From positions 186,001 through 250,000 of the forward strand of contig NZ_JACIEM010000004.1 in NCBI RefSeq assembly GCF_014196845.1: a stretch of DNA of 64,000 bases, written 5' to 3'. Position numbers and translations under genes: made by a program. The stretch is from Aurantimonas endophytica. Lineage in GTDB: Bacteria; Pseudomonadota; Alphaproteobacteria; Rhizobiales; Rhizobiaceae. Positions 45,752 through 54,092 of this stretch are shown in pieces. The stretch's first letter is position 1, and each line of letters starts with the position of its first letter. The notes below the pieces were generated by a model, which worked only from the letters and a program-made list of their open reading frames with translations, had not been told where the DNA came from and searched no databases.

Positions 45752-46831
45752 CTAACCGACAGCAGGCTCTGCAGGAGGGGAGGGAGCCAAGGTCGAAAGT
45801 ACCTGGGTGATCAGGCCGTATTTGGTCTGCGTGACGCGCAACTCGCGGTACCAGTCGACAAGATCGCCCCAGGGCGCGTTGACCTGGGCGAGGCCCGAGA
45901 TGAACGCCACGACGGTGCCGATTTCCGTTTCGCCGCGCGCCACGAAATATCCGCCCACTCCGAGCGCCGCGGCGACGCCTAGATGGTGGAAGAGGTTCAT
46001 CACGAAGTTCATCGAGTATTTCAGCTTGAAGATTCCCATGTTCAGCGCGAACACCGCGCCGATCTCCCGGTCGTAGGGTCGCTCGGCCAGCTTGGCGTCG
46101 ACCGGCGCATCGATGATCTCGATGCTGAGGGTGCGCAGGGTGGCGATGCGCTGGCCGACACGCCGGTTGATCGCGTTCTGCATGAGCGGAACGAAGACGA
46201 TCTGCGGCGAGAAGATCGCCACGGCCGCCAGCGCCATCAGCGGGTTCAGGTAGGTCAGGTAGCCGAACACGCTGAGCAGGATGCCGCCCTGCAGCAGCGG
46301 TTCGGATATGCTGACGCCGACGAAGCTGCCGATCGGTTCGGCTTCGCTGAGAACCAGTGAGACTTCCACGCCCGGCGGCAGCGGGCGGCGCGAGCCACCC
46401 CGGAAGTGGCCGATATCGCCGAGAATGGCCGCCCGAAGCCAACGCACCGCGCTCTCGCTGGTGCGCCCGCGATAGATGTTCATGCCGAGCTTCAGGAGGC
46501 CGAGCGTGATCGCCAGCAGCGCGTAGAGGCTGGCCATCCAGGCGATGTTCGTCCAGCCGGCACCGTCCGTCGCGTCGTTGACGATCCGGCGCTGCAACTC
46601 CAGCGGCAGGATGTTCACGAGGAACACCGCGACGGAGAGGGCGACGAGCAGGATCTGCTCGCGCCATCCACTGTGGAAGATCAGGCCGGCCAGGTCGCGG
46701 GGAACCGCCAGGGGAATCCGCTGGTCGGCAGCAATGGATGGCGGCGTTGCAGCCTTGGACCCCTGGCGCTCCTTCGGACCGAAAAGCGGCAGCAGGGCTC
46801 TGAACGCGTCGATCCATGAAGATTTACGCAC
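45752..46831 (-). CDS. ABC-type membrane domain protein without ATPase
   Basis: Protein of 359 residues with about five to six membrane helices in the pattern of an ABC-exporter membrane domain ([61 protein letters not shown]). Residues around [16 protein letters not shown] fall where exporters have a coupling helix. No nucleotide-binding domain follows: the frame stops about where one would begin. The start is GTG at 46831. The divergent neighbour is a HAD-ATPase fusion, which might or might not supply ATP hydrolysis; it is HerA-like, not ABC-like. Truncation of a former full exporter is possible. Confidence 0.7.
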   Translation of the reverse strand: MRKSSWIDAFRALLPLFGPKERQGSKAATPPSIAADQRIPLAVPRDLAGLIFHSGWREQILLVALSVAVFLVNILPLELQRRIVNDATDGAGWTNIAWMASLYALLAITLGLLKLGMNIYRGRTSESAVRWLRAAILGDIGHFRGGSRRPLPPGVEVSLVLSEAEPIGSFVGVSISEPLLQGGILLSVFGYLTYLNPLMALAAVAIFSPQIVFVPLMQNAINRRVGQRIATLRTLSIEIIDAPVDAKLAERPYDREIGAVFALNMGIFKLKYSMNFVMNLFHHLGVAAALGVGGYFVARGETEIGTVVAFISGLAQVNAPWGDLVDWYRELRVTQTKYGLITQVLSTLAPSPPAEPAVG

Positions 46832-47126
46832 TGACGGCTCCGCTCGCCCGGCGGCGGTCCTGCCCCGGAACGCGTCATCCTCTCTGCAGGCCCGACCGGT
46901 GCGGCATCATTGATCCTGATCAACCCGGCCGCTTGAATGGAGCTATACGAAGGGTACGGTACGCTGGAAGCAACGCCGGAAGTAGCGGCTTTCCTATCGC
47001 CGTGACGCGTCGGAATCGCGCCGATAGTATTGGCCGAGTGATCGAAAATTCGTGCGCCATTGGGCATCTCTCGACCCACCGGTGCGGCGACGCCGGATTG
47101 CACGTCGGACGTTTTCGGGAGTCAGC
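46832..47126. other. Divergent promoter region between ABC membrane domain and HAD-ATPase genes
   Basis: A 295-base spacer with several short AT-richer patches (about 46905-46960 and 47020-47060). No inverted repeat strong enough to call an operator was seen. It should hold promoters for both divergent genes. Confidence 0.4.
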
Positions 47127-48833
47127 TTGTACTTTCTCGCACTCGCCACCGATTTCGACGGCACCCTTGCCCATGACGGCCTCGTCGTGGCGCAGACCTG
47201 CCGATCGCTCGAGCGGCTGAAGGCGTCTGGCCGCCGGCTGATCCTCGTGACTGGCCGCGAACTTCCCGATCTCGTCAGGATCTTCCCTGAGACCGCGATG
47301 TTCGACCGGGTCGTCGCGGAAAACGGTGCGCTCCTCTTCGACCCCGAGACCGGCCTGGAACAGCTGCTGGCGCCGCCGCCGCCGGCGCGTTTCGTGCAGA
47401 GGCTCCGCGAACTCGACGTCGGGCCGATCTCCGTCGGACGCGGCATCGTCGCGACCTGGGAGCCGCACCAGGGCGTCGTCCTCCAGGCCATTCGCGAGCT
47501 CGGCCTGGAGCTGCAGATCGTCTTCAACAAGGGCGCGATCATGATCCTGCCTGCCGGGATCAACAAGGCTTCCGGGCTCCGGGCAGCGCTGCGGGAACTG
47601 GATATCTCCAGCCACAACGTCGTCGCCGTGGGCGATGCCGAGAACGACCATGCGCTGCTCGCGGCGAGCGGCTGCGGCGCCGCTGTCGCCAATGCCGTTG
47701 CGTCGGTCAAGGAGGAGGCGGACGTCGTTCTGGCCGCCGATCATGGCGCCGGCGTCGTCGAGCTGATCGACCGCATCCTGGCAGAGGACGCAGCTATCGC
47801 GTCGCCCGGCCGCCGCGGGATCCGGATCGGCAGCGACCGACACGGGAGCGATGTCGTCATCGCGCCGGCCTGCGGCGGCGTTCTGATCGCCGGCCGCTCG
47901 GGCAGCGGCAAGTCATGCCTCGCCACGGCGCTCACCGAGAGAATGGCGGAACGGCAATTCGAGTTCTGCGTGATCGATCCCGAGGGCGACTATATCGACC
48001 TGGAGCACGCCGTGTTCATCGGCACGCTGCGCGCGCCGCCCCCGGCGGCGGAGGCGCTGAAGCTGCTGCGCGACGATGCGGTCAATCTCGTCGTCAACAC
48101 CCAGGCGCTGCCGCTGAGTGAACGCCGGCTGCTCGTTGCGGCGATGCTCGCACAGATCGCGCGCCTGCGCGCGCGTACCGGCCGCCCGCATTGGCTGTTG
48201 ATCGACGAGGCCCATCAGGTGCTGCCGGCCGGCACCGACGAGGACGGCCCGGGCGAATCGTTCGACACCGCGGCGTCCTTCCTCGTCACGGCCTACCCTG
48301 AAGCCGTCTCCCCCACGGTCATGCAGAGTATCCAGGCCGTCCTGCTGGTCGGAGGCCACGACAGCGACATGATGGCAGGCCTGGCAAAGGCACTGGGAGT
48401 GCCGGTGCCAGAAGGGATGCCGGCCTGCGGACCGGATGAGGTACTGTTCTGGCAGCCGCGTTCGGCCGAGCCGGCCGCGTGTATCGAGGTCGTGTCACCG
48501 GTCCAGGTGCATCGCCGCCACCGCGGCAAATACGCCGTGGGAGACGTCGGCGCGGACCGCAGCTTCTACTTCCGCGGCTCGCTCGAGGCGATCAACCAGC
48601 CGGCCCGAAACCTCTATCGCTTCGTCGATATCGCGGCCGAGGTGGATGACCCCGTCTGGGAGCATCATCTGCGGGCCGGAGACTATTCCGCCTGGTTCCG
48701 CCACGTGATCCGCGACGAGGACCTGGCGCTGGAGGCGATGCGTGTGGAGAACGACCGGACGCTGCCGCCGCAGGAGAGCCGCCGCCGCATCCGCAAGGCG
48801 ATCTGGCGGCGCTACGCCGCCCCCGCCGGCTGA
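47127..48833 (+). CDS. HAD phosphatase fused to a HerA-like P-loop ATPase
   Basis: Protein of 568 residues in two parts. Residues 1-220 are a type-IIB HAD phosphatase: nucleophile D9 and D11 in ATDFDGTLA, LVTGRE as motif II, a lysine in GINKASGLRAAL and GDAENDHALL as motif IV. Residues about 235-540 are a P-loop ATPase of the HerA/DUF87 kind: Walker A GRSGSGKS (256-263), EFCVIDPEGDYIDLEH, and Walker B WLLIDEAHQVLP. The start chosen is TTG at 47127 with GGGAG upstream; an in-frame GTG lies 25 codons before. The combination suggests an ATP-driven device coupled to sugar-phosphate hydrolysis; the role is unknown. Confidence 0.8.
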   Translation: MYFLALATDFDGTLAHDGLVVAQTCRSLERLKASGRRLILVTGRELPDLVRIFPETAMFDRVVAENGALLFDPETGLEQLLAPPPPARFVQRLRELDVGPISVGRGIVATWEPHQGVVLQAIRELGLELQIVFNKGAIMILPAGINKASGLRAALRELDISSHNVVAVGDAENDHALLAASGCGAAVANAVASVKEEADVVLAADHGAGVVELIDRILAEDAAIASPGRRGIRIGSDRHGSDVVIAPACGGVLIAGRSGSGKSCLATALTERMAERQFEFCVIDPEGDYIDLEHAVFIGTLRAPPPAAEALKLLRDDAVNLVVNTQALPLSERRLLVAAMLAQIARLRARTGRPHWLLIDEAHQVLPAGTDEDGPGESFDTAASFLVTAYPEAVSPTVMQSIQAVLLVGGHDSDMMAGLAKALGVPVPEGMPACGPDEVLFWQPRSAEPAACIEVVSPVQVHRRHRGKYAVGDVGADRSFYFRGSLEAINQPARNLYRFVDIAAEVDDPVWEHHLRAGDYSAWFRHVIRDEDLALEAMRVENDRTLPPQESRRRIRKAIWRRYAAPAG

Positions 48834-48868
48834 GCGCCGGGCGCTTCGTCTGTTCAGTAAAGGCAACG

Positions 48869-49417
48869 CTAGTAGGTCGGCGGCGAGATGGCGCTGACGA
48901 TCTCGGCCACTTCGTCGCCGGTGTTGCGGAACCGGTGCCGTTCCCGGCTGTCGAAATAATAGCCGTCCCCCGTCTGCAGGACCCGCGTCCGCCCGCCGAC
49001 CGTCAGCTCCACGGCGCCGGCGATCACCATGCCGCCCTCGTGCGCGGGATGCGCAAAGGCCTCGCCCGTGTCCGCGCCCGGGCCGTAGCGCTCGTGCAGG
49101 ATCAGGATCTCCCGGTTCGGGTGGTTCACTCCGATCATCCGGTAGGAGATGCTCTTCGGATTACCGATCTCGACGAGCTCCGAGGACCGGTAGAAGGGGG
49201 AATAGCCGACGGTCGATTCCAGGCTGGCGAAGAAGCCGTTCAGGGTCGAGCCGAGGACATCGAGTATGGCGCTGACCGTGTTGACCGAGGGGCTCATCTT
49301 GTCCCGCTCGATCAGGCTGATCGCCGAGGCCGACAAGCCGGAGCGGCTGGCGACCTCGCGGATCGACAGGTCGCGGCGTCGACGCAGCTCCAGCAGTTTC
49401 GCCCCGATCTTCGGCAT
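48869..49417 (-). CDS. XRE-cupin transcriptional regulator
   Basis: Protein of 182 residues with an N-terminal XRE helix-turn-helix (about 5-62; LRRRRDLSIREVASRSGLSA, SLIERDKMSPSVNTVSAIL) and a C-terminal cupin domain (about 100-180; EGGMVIAGAVELTVGG, HRFRNTGDEVAEIVSA). Such regulators sense a small metabolite in the cupin and usually control the adjacent catabolic gene. Here that is the divergent HisD-family dehydrogenase. The 152-base spacer has a perfect 12-bp palindrome (49503-49514), a possible operator. Homologues include regulators of sulfonate and amino-acid breakdown. Confidence 0.88.
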   Translation of the reverse strand: MPKIGAKLLELRRRRDLSIREVASRSGLSASAISLIERDKMSPSVNTVSAILDVLGSTLNGFFASLESTVGYSPFYRSSELVEIGNPKSISYRMIGVNHPNREILILHERYGPGADTGEAFAHPAHEGGMVIAGAVELTVGGRTRVLQTGDGYYFDSRERHRFRNTGDEVAEIVSAISPPTY

Positions 49418-49502
49418 CGGCTTCCTCTCGATCCGGCCGCATCGCTGGCAGCCCGTCCATATCCGGACGCGAACCCATGCAGAATAATCAACGGCGCTTG
49501 CG

Positions 49503-49514
49503 ATGCCATGGCAT
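49503..49514. promoter_or_regulatory. Perfect palindrome ATGCCATGGCAT, candidate operator
   Basis: A 12-bp perfect palindrome in the divergent spacer between the XRE-cupin regulator and the HisD-like gene. It is 56 bases before the likely dehydrogenase start, a suitable place for repression. The evidence is symmetry and position only. Confidence 0.35.
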
Positions 49515-49569
49515 AGCGTCAGGCTTTCCGCAATTCTGGCGCCTACCTCCTCGCTCGATGGGCAGCAGA

Positions 49570-50847
49570 ATGACCAAGCTCGATCCGGTCCTCGCCGACA
49601 AGATCAACTTCCTGAAAGCCGCGCAGCGCGATGCCGTGTCCGACACGGCTTCGATCGAGGCGCTGGTCAAGACGATCCTCGCCAATGTCCGCGAACGCGG
49701 CGATGCGGCGGTCCGCGATTATGCCAAGGAGTTCGACGGCTCGGACCTGCAGGATTTCGAGGTCACGGCCGAACAGCGCCAGGCGGCGCTCGCCGGCCTC
49801 GACCCGCAGACGCGCGCCGACACCGAGTTTGCCATCGAGCGCGTCCGGGCATTTGCCGAAGCCCAGCTGGCGACGATCCTGCCGCTCGAGGTCGAGCCGC
49901 TGCCGGGGCTGCATCTCGGCCACCGGGTCATCCCGATCCGGCGCATCGGTGCTTACGTGCCCGGCGGGCGCTACCCGCTTCTGTCGGCGCCGGTGATGAC
50001 GATCGTGCCCGCCAAGGTCGCCGGCTGCGACGAGGTCATCGCCTGCCTGCCACCGACGGCCCATCCCGCCATGATCGCCGGCTGCCATCTGGCGGGAGCG
50101 GACCGGATCTTCCTCGTCGGCGGGGCGCAGGCGATCGCGGCGATGGCGTTCGGCACCGAGACCATCCCGGCGGTCGACAAGATCGTCGGACCCGGCAATG
50201 CCTTCGTCAACGAAGCCAAGCGCCAGGTCTTCGGGCCGGTCGGAATCGACCAGCTGGCCGGGCCGAGCGAGATCTTCACCGTTGCCGACCATACGGGCGA
50301 CCCCGAGATGATCGCGACCGACCTTTTGGCCCAGGCCGAGCACGACGTGCGCACCCGCGTCGGCCTGATCACCACGGACCGTGCGCTGGCCGAGGCGACG
50401 CTGGCCGCCGTCGAGCGACAGCTCCTCGATCTGCCGACGGCGAACGTCGCAGCCCCGGCCTGGCGCGACTACGGCGAGATCGCGGTCTGCGCCGACGAGG
50501 CGACGATGATCGCCTATTCGGATTTCATCGCGGCCGAACACCTGCAGGTCCACACCGCCGATCCGCAGGCGACCGCCGCCAGGCTGCGCAACTACGGCTC
50601 GCTCTTCATCGGGAAGCTGGCGAGCGTCGTCTATTCCGACAAATGCTGCGGCACCAACCATACGCTGCCGACGATGGCCGCCGGCCGCTACACCGGCGGG
50701 CTCTGGGTCGGCTCGTTCGTGAAGATCTGCACCCATCAGTGGCTGGACGAGCGCGGGGTCGCGGCCGTCGCGCCCCCGGCGGTGCGCCAGAGCGCGGCCG
50801 AGGGGCTGGAGGGGCACCGCCGCGCCGCGGCCTTCCGCCAGAAATAG
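49570..50847 (+). CDS. Histidinol dehydrogenase-family protein (possible sulfopropanediol dehydrogenase, HpsN-like)
   Basis: Protein of 425 residues. HisD-family landmarks: [49 protein letters not shown], the catalytic pair in AEHLQVHT and the histidine in GTNHTLPT. Biosynthetic HisD normally lies with other his genes; this copy stands alone beside an XRE-cupin regulator, which points to a catabolic paralog such as the dihydroxypropanesulfonate dehydrogenase HpsN. Position next to a sulfur-oxidation locus would suit a sulfonate route that releases sulfite. The ATG at 49570 was chosen; one four codons upstream is also possible. Confidence 0.72.
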   Translation: MTKLDPVLADKINFLKAAQRDAVSDTASIEALVKTILANVRERGDAAVRDYAKEFDGSDLQDFEVTAEQRQAALAGLDPQTRADTEFAIERVRAFAEAQLATILPLEVEPLPGLHLGHRVIPIRRIGAYVPGGRYPLLSAPVMTIVPAKVAGCDEVIACLPPTAHPAMIAGCHLAGADRIFLVGGAQAIAAMAFGTETIPAVDKIVGPGNAFVNEAKRQVFGPVGIDQLAGPSEIFTVADHTGDPEMIATDLLAQAEHDVRTRVGLITTDRALAEATLAAVERQLLDLPTANVAAPAWRDYGEIAVCADEATMIAYSDFIAAEHLQVHTADPQATAARLRNYGSLFIGKLASVVYSDKCCGTNHTLPTMAAGRYTGGLWVGSFVKICTHQWLDERGVAAVAPPAVRQSAAEGLEGHRRAAAFRQK

Positions 50848-50985
50848 CCGGCGGGTTCTTCCTGCCGACGATCCTCGGAAACACGCGCGGAGGGGTGTTT
50901 CCGGTGGCCGGCTTCAACTCCGTTCAGGTCGCTCCGGAATTTCGACCGCGTCGCAAGGCCTGAGGCGACGCCGCCCTCGCCGCCT

Positions 50986-51006
50986 ATACATTACAAATAT
51001 TCTATA
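50986..51006. promoter_or_regulatory. Candidate SoxR operator upstream of the exported metallo-beta-lactamase gene
   Basis: This AT-rich element begins ATACATTACAAATATTC and ends TATA; with one more T on the left it is an imperfect 22-bp palindrome (TATA arms). It shares the ATA-n-AT, AAA and ATA positions with the elements at soxS/soxV, soxW/soxX and soxB/soxC. It lies 40 bases before the start codon. Confidence 0.5.
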
Positions 51007-51046
51007 TATCATGAGCCTCCTGTTTGCGGCCGTGCGGGAGGAAAGC

Positions 51047-51949
51047 ATGCTCACCAGACGAAGCTTCGCGGCGGGTGCCGCCGCCGTGGCCGGGCTGGCC
51101 GGTCTCGGCCTTCGCTCGCGCGCCCTCGCTGCGCCCGACGCGCTGACGACGCTCAGCGACGGACAACTTGAGATGCCCACCGATTTCGTCCTGCGTGGCA
51201 TTCCCGACGCGACGTTGGAGGAGATCGGCATCGATCGCGGCGCGCTCGGTGCCACCCATGCCTCGCCCTGCAATCTCACGCTGCTTCGGGGTGCCGACCG
51301 CCTCGTCCTGTTCGACGCCGGCGCTGGCACGAACTTCATGCCGAGCGCCGGCAAATTGCCCGAGAGCCTGGACGCGGCCGGCATCGACCCCGGCGAGGTG
51401 ACCGACGTCATCTTCACCCATGCCCATCCCGACCACATCTGGGGCGTCCTCGACGATTTCGACGAGGTGCCGTTCGCCAATGCGGCATTCCATGTCTGCC
51501 AGACGGAGTGGGATTACTGGCGCTCCGACGCCGCGCTCGCCGAGATGCCGGAGGACCGCCAGAGCTTCGTCATCGGCGCCCGCAGCCGGTTCGAGGCGAT
51601 CGAGGACCGCAGCACCCTGTTCAAGCCCGGCACGGAAGTGATTTCCGGCATAGAGGCAGTGGCCGCCTTCGGCCATACGCCCGGCCACTGCGCCTTCGTG
51701 CTGCACGGGGAGGGGGCGCCGGTCATGGTCGTCGGCGACGCGATCATCAACGATCCGATCTCCTTCGCGCGCCCGGACCTCTCATGGGGCGCGGACCAGG
51801 ATCCCGAGACCGGCGCGAAGACCCGCTCCGCACTGCTCGACCGGCTGGCTTCGGAGAAGATGCGTTTCGTCGGGTTCCACCTGCCGAATGGCGGCCTCGG
51901 GCGCGTCGAGACCGAAGGCGCCGGCTACCGCTTCGTCCCGGACGCCTGA
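51047..51949 (+). CDS. Tat-exported metallo-beta-lactamase-fold hydrolase (Sox-associated, SoxH-like)
   Basis: Protein of 300 residues with a twin-arginine signal (MLTRRSFAAGAAAVAGLAGL, cleaved near ALAA). The metal motif is H125-x-H127-x-D129-H130 (THAHPDHIWG); further ligands are H in FGHTPGH and D in VVGDAI. It is a periplasmic zinc or iron hydrolase of the SoxH/glyoxalase-II-like kind. The start at 51047 follows GGGAGGA. An operator-like element precedes it and soxT follows on the opposite strand. It probably acts on a sulfur-containing periplasmic compound, perhaps a thioester or persulfide, but this is inference. Confidence 0.82.
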   Translation: MLTRRSFAAGAAAVAGLAGLGLRSRALAAPDALTTLSDGQLEMPTDFVLRGIPDATLEEIGIDRGALGATHASPCNLTLLRGADRLVLFDAGAGTNFMPSAGKLPESLDAAGIDPGEVTDVIFTHAHPDHIWGVLDDFDEVPFANAAFHVCQTEWDYWRSDAALAEMPEDRQSFVIGARSRFEAIEDRSTLFKPGTEVISGIEAVAAFGHTPGHCAFVLHGEGAPVMVVGDAIINDPISFARPDLSWGADQDPETGAKTRSALLDRLASEKMRFVGFHLPNGGLGRVETEGAGYRFVPDA

Positions 51950-51950
51950 G

Positions 51951-53048
51951 CTATTCGGCCGGGCCGCGTTCGATCCGCAGGAAGGCGTGGCGGATCGAGC
52001 CTTCGAGGATGAAGGCAAGACCGAGCCGCGCTCCGACGGCGATCGATGCCAGCACGATCGGCGCCGAGATCGTCAGGAGCGAAGCCGCCGAGACGCCCTG
52101 GCCGATCGTGCAGCCGAGCGCGAACACCCCGCCCACCCCCATCAGCACCGCGCCGGCAAGGTGGCGGGACAGTTCGCGCGCATCGTCGCAGGCTTCCCAC
52201 CTTATGTCGTGGCGCCGCACCGCTGCCGCGGCGGCGCCCAGCACGACGCCCACGACCATCCCGGCGCCGTAGTCGGGCAGGGCACCCGTCACCGCGATCA
52301 GCTGCAGGATGACGTCGCCGGGCGGCACCACGAAGGACGCGCTCTCGACCTGCACCGGATCGAAGGAGCGCGCGGCGATGAACGACGTCGCCAGCCAGCC
52401 GAAGGCGACGGCGACGCCGATGACCACGCCGGCGGTGATCTTGCCCCGGTCTTGCCGGAAGGCGGCGGTGCGGAACACCCAGGCCGCGAGGGCCCCGACG
52501 ATGAGGAGCGTGACGAACGCGGAGATATCGAGCCCGGTGATCGCGCTCATCAGGCTGCCCAGCGACTGGTCCGTCGCGCCGACCCGGGTGAGATCGTAAG
52601 CCTGCGAATCCACGATCGCGATGCGGCCCATGGCGATGATCCCCCGTTGCGTGGCGAGGGCGGCAAGGCCGAGGACGATCACCACCACCAGGCCGCCCAG
52701 CGAGCCGCCGCCGAGCCGGACCAGCGCGCCGAAGCCGCAGGTACCGACGAGCGCCATGCCGAAGCCGAAGGCGAGGCCGCCGAGCACCGCGCCGGACCAT
52801 CCGAAGCTCGGTGTCAGGTAGAAGCTCTGACTTGGATCGAACAGGCCGGCGAGCACCAGCCCCTGGGTGAGGATGATCGCGACGAGGATCGCCAGGCCCC
52901 AGGCCCGCACGCCGTTGTCGTCGCCGGCGTACCAGCGCCGCTCCAGGGCGGACAGGGTGCAGAAATGATGTCGCCGCGCGGCGTAGCCCATCGCCGCGCC
53001 GGCGAGCAATCCCGCCAGCGGCAGCGCCAGGCCGCTTTCGATCAGCAT
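51951..53048 (-). CDS. soxT: YeeE/YedE-type sulfur transporter SoxT
   Basis: Membrane protein of 365 residues with about nine to ten helices and the conserved cysteines of thiosulfate transporters: C30 (RRHHFCTL), C104 (VGTCGFG) and the cysteine of FALGCTIGQG near the C-terminus. Structures of the homologue TsuA show such cysteines lining the thiosulfate path. It is last of a soxS-soxR-soxT group, the order known from Pseudaminobacter, and may import thiosulfate or a signal for SoxR. It converges with the metallo-beta-lactamase gene, one base between stops. A second homologue is at 62475-63563. Confidence 0.88.
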   Translation of the reverse strand: MLIESGLALPLAGLLAGAAMGYAARRHHFCTLSALERRWYAGDDNGVRAWGLAILVAIILTQGLVLAGLFDPSQSFYLTPSFGWSGAVLGGLAFGFGMALVGTCGFGALVRLGGGSLGGLVVVIVLGLAALATQRGIIAMGRIAIVDSQAYDLTRVGATDQSLGSLMSAITGLDISAFVTLLIVGALAAWVFRTAAFRQDRGKITAGVVIGVAVAFGWLATSFIAARSFDPVQVESASFVVPPGDVILQLIAVTGALPDYGAGMVVGVVLGAAAAAVRRHDIRWEACDDARELSRHLAGAVLMGVGGVFALGCTIGQGVSAASLLTISAPIVLASIAVGARLGLAFILEGSIRHAFLRIERGPAE

Positions 53049-53178
53049 GTCGGTGCCTCCCGAGCGTCTTCTTGGAACGCTTCAAGAAAAAGCCTAGCGC
53101 TGCCGATGCCTTGGCACAAGCGGCACGCCACGCCGGGATCTGCAGGAAGGCAGGATCGGCGCCGCCGCGCCGATGGTG

Positions 53179-53553
53179 TCAGTCGCCGCTGCGGGTCGTG
53201 CGCACCGGGGCGCAGAACAGTTCGTACAGCGTGCCGATCAGCGAGGTGACTTCCTCGCTGGCGAGCCGGTAGTAGACGGTGCGCCCGTTGCGCCGCGTCT
53301 TCACCAGCCGGTCGAGGCGCAGGCGCGCCAGCTGCTGGGAGACCGCCGCCTGCGGCATCGACAGGATCGCCTCGATGTCGCCGACCGAACGCTCGCCCTC
53401 CGACAGGAGACATAGAATGACCAGGCGCGTCTCGTGCGACATCGCCTTCAGGAGGTCGCTTGCCTTGCGGGCCTGTGCGAAGAACGCCTCGGTCTCCTCC
53501 GGCGAGGTGGCGGGATCGAACTTCGGAACGGACCAGTTGCTCAGATTGCTCAA
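53179..53553 (-). CDS. soxR: ArsR-type persulfide-sensing repressor SoxR (SqrR/BigR family)
   Basis: Winged-helix repressor of 124 residues. C48 (VILCLLSEGERSVGDIE) and C114 (ELFCAPV) are 66 residues apart, the same spacing as the C41/C107 pair that forms a tetrasulfide bridge in SqrR. The recognition helix region is MPQAAVSQQLARLRLD and the wing is KTRRNGRTVYYRLAS. A TTG start at 53553 (MSNLSNWSVP) is used because no ATG fits before the core and the frame upstream runs into soxS; GAGCGAG precedes it. It should repress the sox operons until reactive sulfur oxidises the cysteines. It is unrelated to the redox activator of the same name. Confidence 0.9.
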   Translation of the reverse strand: MSNLSNWSVPKFDPATSPEETEAFFAQARKASDLLKAMSHETRLVILCLLSEGERSVGDIEAILSMPQAAVSQQLARLRLDRLVKTRRNGRTVYYRLASEEVTSLIGTLYELFCAPVRTTRSGD

Positions 53554-53566
53554 TTCACTCGCTCGG

Positions 53567-53944
53567 TCAGATCGCTTCGGCGAGCGCGTCCGCGCCGCCG
53601 GGCAGTTTCGCCAGCATGTCGTCGAGAAGGCCCCAGAAGAACGCATCCCCGGGATAGCCTCGCATTCGGGCGATCTCCTGACCATCCTCGACGAGCACGA
53701 AGGTCGGGGTCACCCGCTCCTTCGCGACGTCTGTGAGGTCGTGCGGCCACGGCTCGGTCAGGTCGATGCGGCGCAGCGGTGCGATACGCCCGGCTGCCGT
53801 CGCCGGATAGGCCGGCGCGATCTCGGCGTTGAAGCGCTCGCACCAGACGCAACCGGGCCGCTCCAGCATCAGCAGTTCGGCGGCCGCGGCAGGCCCGCTT
53901 GGCATCGGCACGCAGGCCAGCAGCAGGGCGGCCAGCAGAGCCAT
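53567..53944 (-). CDS. soxS: Periplasmic thioredoxin SoxS
   Basis: Protein of 125 residues from the ATG at 53944, with a signal peptide (MALLAALLLACVPMPSGPAA) and a thioredoxin-like domain whose active site is C32-V-W-C35 in ERPGCVWCERF, plus cis-Pro VTPTFVLV. In Paracoccus SoxS keeps SoxY in an active reduced state. An in-frame ATG at 54007 would add 21 residues, but it lies inside the operator at 53987-54016, so the later start is preferred. soxR follows after 13 bases; soxV is divergent. Confidence 0.88.
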   Translation of the reverse strand: MALLAALLLACVPMPSGPAAAAELLMLERPGCVWCERFNAEIAPAYPATAAGRIAPLRRIDLTEPWPHDLTDVAKERVTPTFVLVEDGQEIARMRGYPGDAFFWGLLDDMLAKLPGGADALAEAI

Positions 53945-53986
53945 GCGCCGTCCCCGCGACCCGATCGTCCCGCGCACGCCGTTTGC

Positions 53987-54016
53987 AATAGATGAAAACA
54001 TATGCATTCTTCTATT
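53987..54016. promoter_or_regulatory. Candidate SoxR operator between soxS and soxV
   Basis: AATAGA (53987-53992) and TCTATT (54011-54016) are perfect 6-bp arms; inside are ATGAAAACATATGCAT and the palindrome ATGCAT. It stands in the divergent soxS/soxV spacer, where SoxR of Pseudaminobacter is known to bind (the sv site). It shares its core with three other elements in the window. Confidence 0.65.
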
Positions 54017-54092
54017 TAATGCGAAGCCCGGATCGGCGCAATCACAAGCGCTTCCGAGAGCACCACATAATGTCGCACCCGGAAACGTCCAA

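Noticed and set aside
51047-51949. Classical antibiotic-hydrolysing metallo-beta-lactamase
   Set aside because: The fold and HxHxDH motif are shared by many hydrolases; the sox context and operator fit a SoxH-like role better.
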